64,000 bases of DNA, from positions 3,167,001-3,231,000 of the forward strand of contig JAHQIY010000011.1 in NCBI GenBank assembly GCA_019054805.1, in the 5' to 3' direction. This document shows, in pieces, positions 54,520 through 64,000 of this stretch. Origin of the DNA: Brachionus manjavacas. Taxonomy: Eukaryota; Rotifera; Eurotatoria; Ploima; Brachionidae. Every line of letters begins with the position of its first letter. Position 1 is the first letter of the stretch. Both the position numbers and the translations under genes were made by a program. The notes below the pieces were generated by a model. That model was given only the letters and a program-made list of their open reading frames with translations. It made no database searches and was not told the origin of the DNA.

Positions 54520-56198
54520 TTATATTTGTTTTACGGTAGATTTTGTTTTATTTGATGCTTTAAAATATTCTTGAGCAGTTAAGTCATTTAATTTCTCTAG
54601 CCCTTCTATATTGAAGTTGTTTACATTCGATTCTTTCTGAATAAACTCGTGAAGATGATTAGTAAAAGCATGGATGTAAGGAGTTACATCACTTCGATGA
54701 TAAATTAAGAGGAAATAGTTGAGCCATGTCTCAGTTGATCTTTTAATAACATCTGCGCCCGGTGAAGGTGTATTTTTTAGGCTTGTATAAATTTGATAAA
54801 AACTTTTCCAGATTTTGTTGATTTGTGGTGCATTTTTCAATTCATTCACAAGAAGCGTTTCATTATTTAGCTTTTCAAAGACTTTAATACGATTAGTAGC
54901 TGGTAAATTGCTCATAATTGAGTTTATGCTTTTCTTTTCAATTTTGAAAATGTTTAACTTAATACCACAGTTTTCGTTTAAATAACAAATTAATTTTGTG
55001 AGGATAGGATGTTTCATTACCGAATAACTTGAACTAGTACTAAAATTATACAAAGTAGCAAGTTCCGAAATAAAAAGCTCAAATAACACATCGCTTATTC
55101 TCAAAAAATGATGTAACAAATCAATAAGTATCTTGAATGCTCAATGTCACTAATGATTGGATGAGTCTTATAACCAAAATGCTTATCTTTAGTATTAGAT
55201 GCTTTTTAGATTACTTCTAATTGTTTTTTGAATGATCTCTTACTGCTGCCGTCGATTAAATATAAGTTGTCTTTGTGAGTTTCACACGATAAACAAGGAA
55301 AATTAGAAGATGCGGCATAAAATCCCAGTACATTTGCTGCCATTTTCCAGTCTGCGCAAAAATAGTATTTAATTGTATATCTTCTTTCTTGGAAATTTAA
55401 GAAGTTGAAGTTTTTAAGCGAATTCCATATTGCAGACATCCAATTTTTTGTATTTTCGTAATCTTCGTTATCAACTTTAAATATTCCCAAAGTGTATTGT
55501 CCATTAATCCCGGCAGCCTTTTTGCCTTCATTTATAATTGAGAAACCAAAATTAATATATTTTACATTTCTTGCAATGTTTGTTCCATCAGCCGAAAATT
55601 TTATTTTAACAACCTCTTCAGTGATTGTACCATCTGTTACTAAGTTAATTATTTTTTCCAATTTCCAGTACTGGATTCAAGTGAAAACCATCTTCAATTG
55701 ACTGGATTCCCAATTGATTATTTAATTGGTGTCTTTGCTTTTTAATCTGGTAAATCGAAGGTATTTCTGGATTGATACTATTTCTAATGTTTACATAAAA
55801 TTGAACCGAAATTAAAAACCGATCTTTAGTGTATAGTAAATGATCAATAGATAAATTATTTTCAATTTTTTCTTTTATGTCAACTTCAAAGTTCGACTGG
55901 TTTTTCAGTCCACATAATACAATTTTGTGTAAAGATAAACCAAAATCAGAACAAACATTATCGCATTTGTCGAATATAGTTTTTAATCTTTTTCGATACA
56001 CCAAACCTGCCTTTTATCAACATCAAAATAACTCTTTCTTTTTTTGTTTATAAAAACATCCGCTCTCAACCAGTCTTTTTCCATTTTTGATATTAGGATA
56101 TTTTTTTTCGTTAATTCTTTATTTAGTTGTTCGATGTTTTCAGATTTTTTTTTAAGTTCCGAATCTTTTAAGTCTTTGGATTTCAATAAGGTATTCAA
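54520..56198 (-). pseudogene. Transposase-like protein, copy 2
   Basis: The 199-codon C-terminal frame (55119-54520) is identical at protein level to unit 1, and the stop and frameshift between it and the middle frame are the same. An additional 2-bp loss in a T-run near 55655 splits the middle frame (56004-55645 and 55661-55206). The N-terminal coiled-coil frame is 56198-55983. It is thus one further step decayed. Confidence 0.6.
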
Positions 56199-56425
56199 AA
56201 TTTGATTTTTGAAGATGTCCGATTTGGTTGTTTTTTAAACTTATTTCGTTGCGTAAGTGAATTAAATCAGTATTTAAGGAGCTAAATATATTAGTCAAAT
56301 TATTGTAGTCATCAATTGAAATTGTTAAAAACCTTTTTGAGAATTTAAAAAATTTAAACCTTTAATAACAATATATAATAAAGGGCAATTGTGGTTACTT
56401 ATTTGAACTTATTTCTCAACTGAAA

Positions 56426-56842
56426 ATGTCTCAAAGACCGCAGAAAAAAACGGGATTTTCAAAAGCGAAAAAAACCGAGATCGAAATGTTGATTAATCAA
56501 GTTAATTTAAATTTCGCAAAGCTTTTGAAATTAAACAGAAAATGTAGTCAAGTTAAACAATGCAAAATCAACATAAGTGAACAATTGTTCTTAACATTCA
56601 AAAGAAAATACCGCTTATCAACCCGTAACAAACCAGTCCCTATTTTTTTAAGGATTATAATATTATTGATCAGAGATTTTTTAATGAAGAGGATTTTAAT
56701 CAAATTGATAATAAAACTTTTAAAATTAATATTTCAAAAAGTAAAAGTTTAAAAATTTTAAACAAAAATTTAGAAGAAGAAATTGTAAAAGGTGTCGCAA
56801 CTATTGGTTTTCGGTTTAATATTAATAAATGTAAAAATATGT
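56426..56842 (+). pseudogene. Unknown basic ORF of the unit, copy 2 (frameshifted)
   Basis: Matches the 139-codon ORF of unit 1 for about 75 codons (MSQRPQKKTGFSKAKKTEIE). A single-base loss in a T-run near 56650 then sends it into another frame ending at 56752. The original frame continues as recognisable sequence to about 56842. Confidence 0.5.
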
Positions 56843-57079
56843 AACTCTTTTTATTTTTATTGATTTTTGTAAATTTTTTGTATTAGTCTTGCAATGGTTT
56901 TGCAATAGTTTCCTTTTTTATTTTTTTGCATAATTTTTTTGTTTCACTTTTTTTAGCCAATAAAATTTGACCACTTTTTTAAAATACTTATTTGGCTTTG
57001 AAAAATTAATATTTTTATTTATGAAGTTTAAAAGATAAAAAAAATAATTAAAATATTCTTAATTATTTTAGGCACATTT

Positions 57080-57547
57080 ATAATAATTACATAAAAAAAT
57101 CATTAAAATATATTTTTTTTATAATTCCATTTAATTTTTCGTCAGTCAAAGTGCCAAGTCCGAAATTTTCCAAATCAATCGCTACGGCACAAATGTCTTC
57201 TTTTTTATATGTTTTTGACAAAATTTGATTCAGATCGTTAATTTTGAAAGGAAAGCAAAAAATAAAATTTTTTTCGATAATTCATTAAATTTTCGATTAT
57301 AATTTTTAAGGTTCTTAGGCAAAATTACTTTCTTTTCCAATCTATCCATTATATGAAATAAATCAAGGGTATAATCGATATTTGCATATTCGGCAAAGCA
57401 TAATTTAGTTTTATTAAAATAATTAACCAAATTTACAGCTTTTTTTACACTTTCTTCACTTATAATATTGAAATTATTAGTTTGCTTTATTATCGATATA
57501 ATAGCCGATTCCAGTTTTGGATTTATCTTCTGGATATTTAAATTCAA
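57080..57547 (-). pseudogene. Second minus-strand ORF of the unit, copy 2
   Basis: 105 codons are open (NIQKINPKLESAIISIIKQT, SEESVKKAVNLVNYFNKTKL, DYTLDLFHIMDRLEKKVILP) and end at 57230. A shifted frame continues INDLNQILSKTYKKEDICAV, AIDLENFGLGTLTDEKLNGI. This version is less broken than unit 1 and suggests an original protein of about 155 residues or more. Function unknown. Confidence 0.4.
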
Positions 57548-58236
57548 TTTTGAAAATTATTATCAGTAATATCAAAAGAAAGTTGGAATTGTAAAACGAA
57601 AAAATAAGGATAAAAATTAAATGAGAAATAAAAAAATTTAAAATAAAATAATTTTGCAATATTATATTTTAATATTTACACTAAGTTAGGTATGAAAATT
57701 TATAAATATCTAATTTAAAATTGATTGATTTGATGTATTATTGTTTTTGTTCATTTTGGAATAAAGTTAGGCTGACTTGTCCAAAGAGTTGCCTTTGATA
57801 TTGCAAATTATTTTTAAGAATGAAATTGGCTTTCTTAACATCTTGAAAAACACAGAATCCGGGTATCTTAATAATTTTGTGAATTTAATACCAATTGAAA
57901 TACGATATTTTTAATCGATTCTTGCAATATTAGCATAAATTTCTTCTTAAGTATTCAAATTTTTAAAGCCTTGACTTGGAGTTTTGAATGAAAATCAAAA
58001 AAAAAACTGACAAATTATGTATTTAGTTTAAGACTTTTTATCAACTTTTAGTACTGAAGAAATTAAAAAATTTTGAAAATAAATTTTTTGGTTTAAGATG
58101 AGGCATTTAAATTCAAGTTAAAACTAAACTTTTACATTCAGTTATTAAGGTTCACATATTTCAAATTAGTTAAACTATTGTTCATTTTAATATGGAAAAA
58201 ATTCAAAGAGGTAATGATAAAAATAAGATTTAAATG

Positions 58237-58700
58237 CGCCATAACTCTGCCATTAGCCGGTCCCAAGCCCAGGATGAGAAAAGAGGAGGGTGGTGGCAGC
58301 CACACAATGTGGTCTTCTACGAGTCCAAAGAAGAGCTGTATGACGGGTACATAGATCTACGGGTCTTTGTCCTAGTCTTGTCGTATGAGGGTGCCGCTGG
58401 CTTCGACCATCACCCAGTATAGAATCTTAACAGAGCGAGAACTTGTTTTACAGCTGACCCTCTTTGGATAGCCGTAACTTTGGAAGCGTTGAAGTTAAGG
58501 CATTCTCTCTTAATGAGATTGTCGCTTGGTTTGTGGTTCCAAGCTAGTCTAAACAGCTGTCGAGTTCGCAGCCTTTTAGTGCTCGGATGAGTGACGCTGT
58601 TTATGATGAACGTCCCACGTGCTTCTAAGGGGAAGACGCCGTCATAACTATGCCGTTTGCCGGTCCCAAGCCCGGATGAAAAAATAGGAGGGTGACTTAA
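58237..58700 (+). repeat. GC-rich module bounded by direct repeats, copy 2
   Basis: Nearly identical to 51863-52322, with the same two boundary motifs. Only a few substitutions are visible, for example GTGCTTCTAAGG for GTGGTTCTTAGG near 58620. Confidence 0.65.
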
Positions 58701-59599
58701 AACTTTTTTTAGAATCACATGAAACACTTACTCCAAATACATTTTCCTATTATGAACTCTAAATAAGGATGTGCGTCCGATGATATTTTGTCTAATATAC
58801 CAAATATTAGACAAATTTATTTAGTACTATTTGAAAATAAATTTTTTTTTCTTAATTTTTTTTTAATTTTTTTCTCGCCAAAAGCGCTTGAATAAGGAAA
58901 TAATGGAACTAATAAGAGATTTGTGGATAGATTGAGTTTATTTTGACCGAAGTCCAATATATTATTGCACAGAATTTTAATAATATTTATTCAGAAGCAA
59001 AAAGATTAGGAGAAAAATTTAATTTAAGTCAAATTTTTGTATATGCAAAAATTTTCAAAAACAGTTCCTTATATTATTAATTTTTTTTTATTTCGGGCTA
59101 AAACAATATTTCAAAAATGTATTTAGATTTGGCTTTTTGATTTTTATTTTGCTATCTCGAATATCTAATCAATTGGTTTGTAAAATTCAAATATACATCG
59201 AAAAAAATAAACAAAAATATTTCCTATTTTGATAAATTAAAATTAAATTAAATAAAATGGGACTAGTCGGTTAGATGAACAATAGTTCACCTATCATGAG
59301 AAAAATATTTTTTCTTGAGTTAACTGAACTATTAGTTACTATCACTAAAAAAATTAAAGGTAATATTGAAAAAAATAATTAAATTGACATAATTTGAGTA
59401 ATAAAATAAGATTTAATAATAAAAAATTTTTTGTTTTTACTCTTTTTTATTCGCCAAAAAACGTACATTACTTTGTAACTTTTTCTTGATATCTAAAAGA
59501 GATATGGACAATTTAATTCAGGGGATGATCTTAATGCAGTTGATGACAATATTTAGTATGCTATTTAGTTTAGCCTTCGAATCTACTAAGCTCTTCAAA

Positions 59600-59735
59600 C
59601 CAATAATTAAGTTCTCTTTACTAATATCGATGAGTAAATCTCAGAAAATATCATTAATATTACTAAAAAGTGTTTCTCTGAAATCTTAAATCTTTTATTC
59701 ACCTAATTAAAAAATTGTTCACATATTCCAATTCA
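59600..59735 (+). repeat. Outer flanking repeat A, right copy
   Basis: Matches 46152-46292 in the same orientation (AATAATTAAGTTCTC ... GTTCACATATTCCAATT). It is separated from the end of unit 2 by about 85 bp that have no counterpart on the left. Confidence 0.75.
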
Positions 59736-59798
59736 GTTAAAATTACACCAGATATTTAAACGTTTAATTTAATGATTTAAAAGATCTAATAATTTAAT

Positions 59799-60180
59799 TT
59801 AGTTATTTTTAATTAATGATATAGTTGTATCATCGGCGAAAAGCTTAATATCAAATTTGACAAGGAAGTTCACAATATCATTTATAAATAATAGAAATAA
59901 AAGAGGGCCTAATACACTTCCTTGAAGGACTCCAAGTTTTATTTGCATAGACGACAAAAAACATAAGTTAAATTTGACTATTTGTTGACGATTTAAAAAA
60001 AAGTAAGTAATAAGGCTTAATGAATTTTCGTCGAAACCATATTTACGAAGCTTGGTAATAAGCAGTCTTGAGTCAACTGTGTCAAATGCTTTCTTAAAAT
60101 CGATAAATATTAAAAGGCAAACTAATCTTTCGCTAAAAATATTTAACATCTGTGAGATAATTGTGCGTAGAGCTGTTTCA
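59799..60180 (-). pseudogene. LINE reverse transcriptase palm fragment
   Basis: An open minus frame holds A, B and C motifs in order: LLIFIDFKKAFDTVDSRLLI, QIKLGVLQGSVLGPLLFLLF and INDIVNFLVKFDIKLFADDT. The catalytic aspartates are all present, yet fingers and thumb are missing at both sides, so only a ~130-residue core remains. The family differs from the CR1-like copy at 17.7 kb by its KxGVLQGS and FADDTT spelling. Confidence 0.75.
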
Positions 60181-61354
60181 CAGCTGCACAGCAACTAAAA
60201 TAGATAATTTTTACTAAAAAAAAGATCATTTTTGATCCAAAAAGATCATTTAAACTCAAAATAAGATCATTTTTGCTAAGTAAAAAATAAATAATGAAAA
60301 GCATTAAAAAGATAAAATATATAGATTGATTCTGAAACAATCAAAATAACCCAGTTTATTAAATAAATAAATAAATAAATTTTTTTTTATTAAATTTGAT
60401 ATTTTTTCATTGTAAAATATGTATTTTTATTAAATAAGATATTTTTTATTTGAATAGATTATTTTTATTAGATTAGACATAATTTTTATAAATTAGTTTT
60501 TTTTTACTAATATAGCGAATTTTTTATCAAATAAGCGGAATTTTTATTAAAATTAGCGAAAAATCTAAAATTTTAAAAAACTAAAAATTATGTTTTCTGG
60601 TCACTAATTCCATCGCTGAAAATAAGGTTTCCAGTCTTGATGTGATATAGGTAAGATGTTCTGGAAACAAATATGTGATCAACCGGTCAACTATGACCAG
60701 AGTTTTTCAAAAGTAATATTGTCAAAGACAAGTTAAGAAAATTAACAAAGATGTCGCTTTTTTATTTTCTCTAAATAAAAACCTTTTGCTAATTCGGTTT
60801 TAGTTTGATTAAATAAACATTCATTTTTCATAATCCGGTACAAAAATTTGTTCTCATTTGTGTCAATCAAGAGTATTATCTTTTATCCTTGATTCTTTTA
60901 ACTTGGCTTTTAACTTGGCCTCTACAATTAACTGATTTATCCCATAAGAGTAATTGTTAATTTTTTTTTATTTTTTTTAATTTTACTTTTTCAAGAAAAC
61001 GACCAAAACTATTTCGAGGACTGCAAAGTGCATAATTTGTAAAAACTCAATTACAGATTCGAAAAATAATTCATCGAATTATATACGCCATATTAAACAA
61101 TGCGATTTAGAGATTTACGAAAAGTTTGTCTCTCTTAACACCTAAACCTATTCTCCGATTTTAAATGATGCAAAAAAGAATAGACACTAGAAATAATTAC
61201 ATCATTTATTTACAAATACCTTATAGTTGTTGGTTGTTGTTTCCCTTATCGTCTTGTTGAGATTGAAGGTGATTAGTTTTTTTTGTCAAAATTTTAAATT
61301 TCCTGGTTTTAATCCAAAAAAATTATTCATGCATATGCAGATGATTCATAGATA
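60181..61354. other. AT-rich spacer with small repeats
   Basis: AAGATCATTTTTG-type words are repeated at 60210-60280. A CAGAGTTTTTCAAAAGT end at 60698 resembles the hAT-like MITE tips. No gene recognised. Confidence 0.45.
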
Positions 61355-61972
61355 ATGGTCGGCCAACGAAAGAAAATAATATCAGAGCTTGATGACTCAA
61401 AAGTAACTGGCTTTGACAAAATCTCCCATATCCTTTTAAAAAATGTTAATTTTGTTGGTTTTCATGAAATTCTACTTGAACTCTTCAACCAACTTCTACT
61501 ATTCATTAAGATCCCAAAAAATTTTAATTCTTCAAAATTTAATCCTATTTTAAAAGAAATTGAAAAACAGCTATGATCAACTTGAAAACAACTTGAAAAA
61601 CAGCTATGATCTAAAGAAAATTAGACTATTTCCTATTTCTATTTCAAACTGCTTTGCTCAAATCCTAGAAAAACTAATTCTAATTAACTCCCCTGAGCTT
61701 TATAAAGTTAGTAATAACCAATTTGGTTCTAGGAAAAAAACCTCTTGTAACCATGCCATTTTTGTATTGAAAGAAACAACTATTAACCACATCAATAATG
61801 GTTCTGGATGTAGGATAGCATCTTTAGATGCAAAAAAGGCCTTTGACAAAAAATGGCGTGATGGCTTATTCTATAAATTATTAAAGAGACTGCATACTTA
61901 CTACTGGGTATTGCTTAGGATTTATTATAACCCAGCATTTTATAATTCAAAATAAAAGAAATTCATGAATTT
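61355..61972 (+). pseudogene. LINE reverse transcriptase, truncated, with 3' end
   Basis: Two overlapping frames read TGFDKISHILLKNV, then FPISISNCFAQILEKLILIN, SNNQFGSRKKTSCNHAIFVL, HINNGSGCRIASLDAKKAFD and KKWRDGLFYKLLKRLH. The A motif ASLDAKKAFD is intact. A 22-bp duplication and frameshift near 61560-61600 (GAAAAACAGCTATGAT occurs twice) join the frames. The B, C and thumb regions are deleted, and the sequence jumps directly to the 3' tail shared with 1-130. Confidence 0.75.
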
Positions 61973-62103
61973 TGGTCCAAATTATCTTGCTTTCTAACTT
62001 TCATGCCTTTTTCTATTTTTTAACTAATGTTCCTTTTTTATTTTTATAATTTTATTTTTAGGTAATAATTTTTCATTATTTAAAAAAAAAAAACACAAAA
62101 AAA
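61973..62103 (+). repeat. LINE 3' untranslated tail
   Basis: Same sequence as 1-130 of the window, here attached to its reverse transcriptase relic and ending in an A-rich tract. Confidence 0.65.
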
Positions 62104-63067
62104 AAAAATAAAAAATAAAATTTATTTTTATTTTTTTTACGACAAGTAAAAAATGAAAAATGTCAAAAAATATGTTTTTTGCTCTTTTTCGAAGTCGTCT
62201 AATTTCTTGTCCTTTTTACTTTTTTGGACTCCTTTAAATTGCATCATGTAGAACTTTTTGCGCTCTTAAAAAAAACCCATTTTTGACATTTTTCAGATGG
62301 GTTTTTTGGAATGAATTTTTCGAATTATGCAAAACCGAAGCTACCACTAGATAGATCTTGAAATTTTCTTGCATTTGGCTTTTACAGATCAAAAAAGGTC
62401 AAAGATTCGAATACTTATACACATTGGAACTTATCAAGTGATTACCAGTCACTTGGTTTTTAATTCACTGCAGAATGAATTTTGTGAACAAATTCAAGCT
62501 TGGCATTCTCCAAAAAAGGGAGAGTGCATAGATAAAAAATTTATATTAGATTTTTTTTACAATTTAAATTTGATATATTTTATTTTAAATTTTTTATTTA
62601 TTTCATAAATTCTGTTTGCAAAACATTTTTTTGATTGTTTTTTAAATGCAGGTATGTTTTTATAGCAAATAGGTAAGAAATGCTGAGATAAAATATGGGT
62701 ATGCCTAGAATTTCACTATTTTGTTAAAAAGTTTTGATAGCTAGTTTCTAGACCTTTCAATGAATTTTAGCTCACCTGTTATGATGTAGTAAAGCGATTT
62801 TTGCGAGTGCTAGTTGGGCAGACTTTTTTCTTTTTAACTAATTTTATTTTTACAAGTTTAAATGGAAAAATACAAACACTACATTTAACGTTTCAAAGTT
62901 ATTCACCTTCAAGATAGTTCGATTTTATTAAGTTATGGTTTTGAAATTTATAAATTTTTTTGTTATTTTTAACAGAAAAAATTAAAATAAAAAAAATATT
63001 AATTAGATTTAAAGTCTAAAAAAGATAATTTTTTTAACTGGCTTCATTTGATCTTAAAACCAAATAA
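62104..63067. other. Spacer, unknown open patch at 62370-62530
   Basis: A patch following a TTTTACAG acceptor-like site at about 62388 is GC-richer and contains pieces such as SLQNEFCEQIQAWHSPKKGE, but frames shift and no family is recognised. AACCCATTTTTG and CAGATGGGTT at 62274-62311 form a hairpin. An AATAAA for the GPCR gene may lie near 62926 on the minus strand. Confidence 0.35.
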
Positions 63068-64000
63068 TCACTTTTCACCTTTATTAAATGCATTACTAGT
63101 CCAAAGACTTATTGATTCCACTCTGTTGAGACCAAATATTCTAGAAAAAATAGACTTAAATTCAGATCGAAATTTACTATTAGAGAAGAAAAGAGTTATG
63201 ATATTAAAGCTGTGAAATGAAAAAGTCAGATTGTCACAAAAAATAAGAGCCGAATAGCCGATGTCACTTTGGGATAGAGCTAAATAGAAGTAGCCGGATA
63301 TAATGGCTGACGGTAAGGTCAAAAATATAAACGAAAGATTGAGAATCAAAATTGTTCTGGTCATATTCATCTTTTTTTTGTTTCCACGCTCAGCATTGCT
63401 TTTTCTCACTGAAAACATCACAACATATACCAAAACACCATCGTTAATAATCAACGCTATAAATGGCACAATTGAGAACAAATATAAATGGATCTAGATT
63501 AAAATTTAATTATTTAGTGAAAAAATATTTATTTTTAAACTAACTTGACCAAACAGATTGAAAAGAGACCTGTCATTGTCACTTTGAGCATAGCAAACCA
63601 CAAACTCGGTTCCATTGATTACTTTAATGTATCCATTGGACTCTAACACTTTGCAATTAAGAGCAATTAAAACCAGAGCCAAAGTGATACAGTATACTAT
63701 TGGTTTTTTATCATTAAAATAAAATCTCTGCCATTTCTTGACCACTATTGACAATAGCCGATCTAAAGCAATTGATACCTTTAATTAAAAGTAGAATCTT
63801 TAGCTTTTAGTCTTTTAAATTTTTACTAGTATCCAAGCTGAAAACTGAAGAGTAACATACTGCAGAAAAAGAGATAAACGACACCACACTAAATTTTTGA
63901 ATGCGAAATCAACTTGAAAGAAAGACACTATAAAATGGTTCAAATTCCATTCATACAAACAAAGGGTATCGCTTATGGCCAAAAATGCCAAAAATTTGAA
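63068..64000 (-). CDS. Rhodopsin-class GPCR, 3' part (peptide-receptor-like)
   Basis: Three exons read on the minus strand: 64000-63827 (continues beyond the window), 63778-63545 and 63493-63068, with 48- and 51-nt introns, all phase 0. They give 277 residues from TM2 to the end. Visible parts are FKFLAFLAISDTLCLYEWN (TM2), Cys in NLVWCRLSLFLQYVTLQFSA (TM3, the conserved disulfide Cys), SIALDRLLSIV (DRL in the DRY position), TM4 from PIVYCITLALVLIALN, an ECL2 Cys (FVVCYAQ), TM5 from IHLYLFSIVPFIALIIND, a basic third loop (NKKKMNMTRTILILNLSFIF), TM6 with LTLPSA and TM7 with FNIITLFFSNSKFRSEF in place of NPxxY. Loop lengths fit class A neuropeptide receptors. The ligand cannot be inferred. The DRL and NIITLFF variants depart from the consensus. 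The N-terminus and TM1 lie outside the window. Confidence 0.85.

Larger units (their letters stand above)
53126..59514. repeat. Tandem duplication, unit 2 (6.39 kb)
   Basis: Direct copy of 46382-53125, estimated by eye at 96-98% identity over most of its length. It has a 17-bp insertion near 56275 and losses of about 80 bp (near 56977) and 300 bp (near 57606). It is followed by unrelated sequence and then the outer repeat A copy. Confidence 0.95.

Noticed and set aside
58410-58727. 105-codon minus-strand frame in the GC-rich module of unit 2
   Set aside because: Unit 1 does not keep it open and it runs through both boundary motifs. GC-rich islands readily give chance frames.
1-64000. CRISPR arrays, bacterial operons, rRNA genes
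   Set aside because: No regularly spaced short repeats, no Shine-Dalgarno-led gene clusters and no rRNA-like tracts were seen. All signals are eukaryotic.

Overview
The window is about 75% AT and reads as animal nuclear DNA. It has spliced genes with GT-AG introns, several only 52-58 nt long, the standard genetic code, a eukaryotic tRNA gene without encoded CCA, and a dense, diverse load of decayed transposable elements. The AT richness, tiny introns, mix of non-LTR retrotransposons with TAAA-type tails, piggyBac, mariner, hAT-like and MULE remnants would fit a monogonont rotifer such as Brachionus. That species guess is inference only.

Four host protein genes are well supported. A 142-aa PPC/DUF296-domain gene lies at 2020-2494 (minus) with a tRNA-Gly(GCC) gene next to it. 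A rabphilin-3-like gene lies at 22353-27864 (plus), with a Rab-binding FYVE-like zinc finger followed by two C2 domains in at least seven exons. A single-exon GT14 core-2/I-branching GlcNAc-transferase-like gene lies at 43923-45281 (plus). The 3' part of a rhodopsin-class GPCR gene lies at 63068-64000 (minus) and runs off the right edge. Weaker gene candidates are a two-exon 52-aa basic protein (5273-5484), an unknown long exon (14727-15139) and a one-pass membrane protein with 114-bp mucin-like repeats (32889-33638). No shared pathway links these genes. Rabphilin, the GPCR and the GlcNAc transferase belong respectively to vesicle exocytosis, cell-surface signalling and Golgi O-glycan branching.

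Layout: 1-130 LINE tail; 0.7 kb GC-rich hairpin; 2.0-2.6 kb PPC gene and tRNA; 2.7-5.1 kb CR1-like relics; 5.3 kb small gene candidate; 5.5-13.6 kb AT-rich with small repeats and one LINE relic; 13.6-20.5 kb LINE relics, including the best CR1-like copy (17.74-19.2 kb); 22.3-27.9 kb rabphilin, whose 2.75-kb intron holds a mariner-type MITE and a LINE endonuclease relic; 28.2-30.3 kb mariner and LINE relics; 30.6-32.2 kb a 9-bp-TSD MITE and a MULE relic; 32.9 kb repeat protein; 34-35.6 kb two TIR elements with perfect 8-bp TSDs, one carrying a PHD-like finger; 35.9-37.5 kb LINE; 38.7-39.6 kb internally deleted piggyBac; 41.8-42.7 kb fold-back element; 43.9 kb GlcNAc transferase; 46.4-59.5 kb a direct tandem duplication; 59.8-62.1 kb LINE relics; 63.1-64 kb GPCR.

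The most unusual object is the tandem duplication of a roughly 6.4-6.7 kb unit. Each unit has a decayed transposase-like gene, a divergent unknown ORF, another broken ORF, a decayed basic ORF and a 0.46-kb GC-rich module bounded by its own direct repeats. A 135-bp repeat flanks the pair on the outside only. Both units share the same disabling stops and frameshifts, so the duplication postdates decay, unless it is an assembly artefact.
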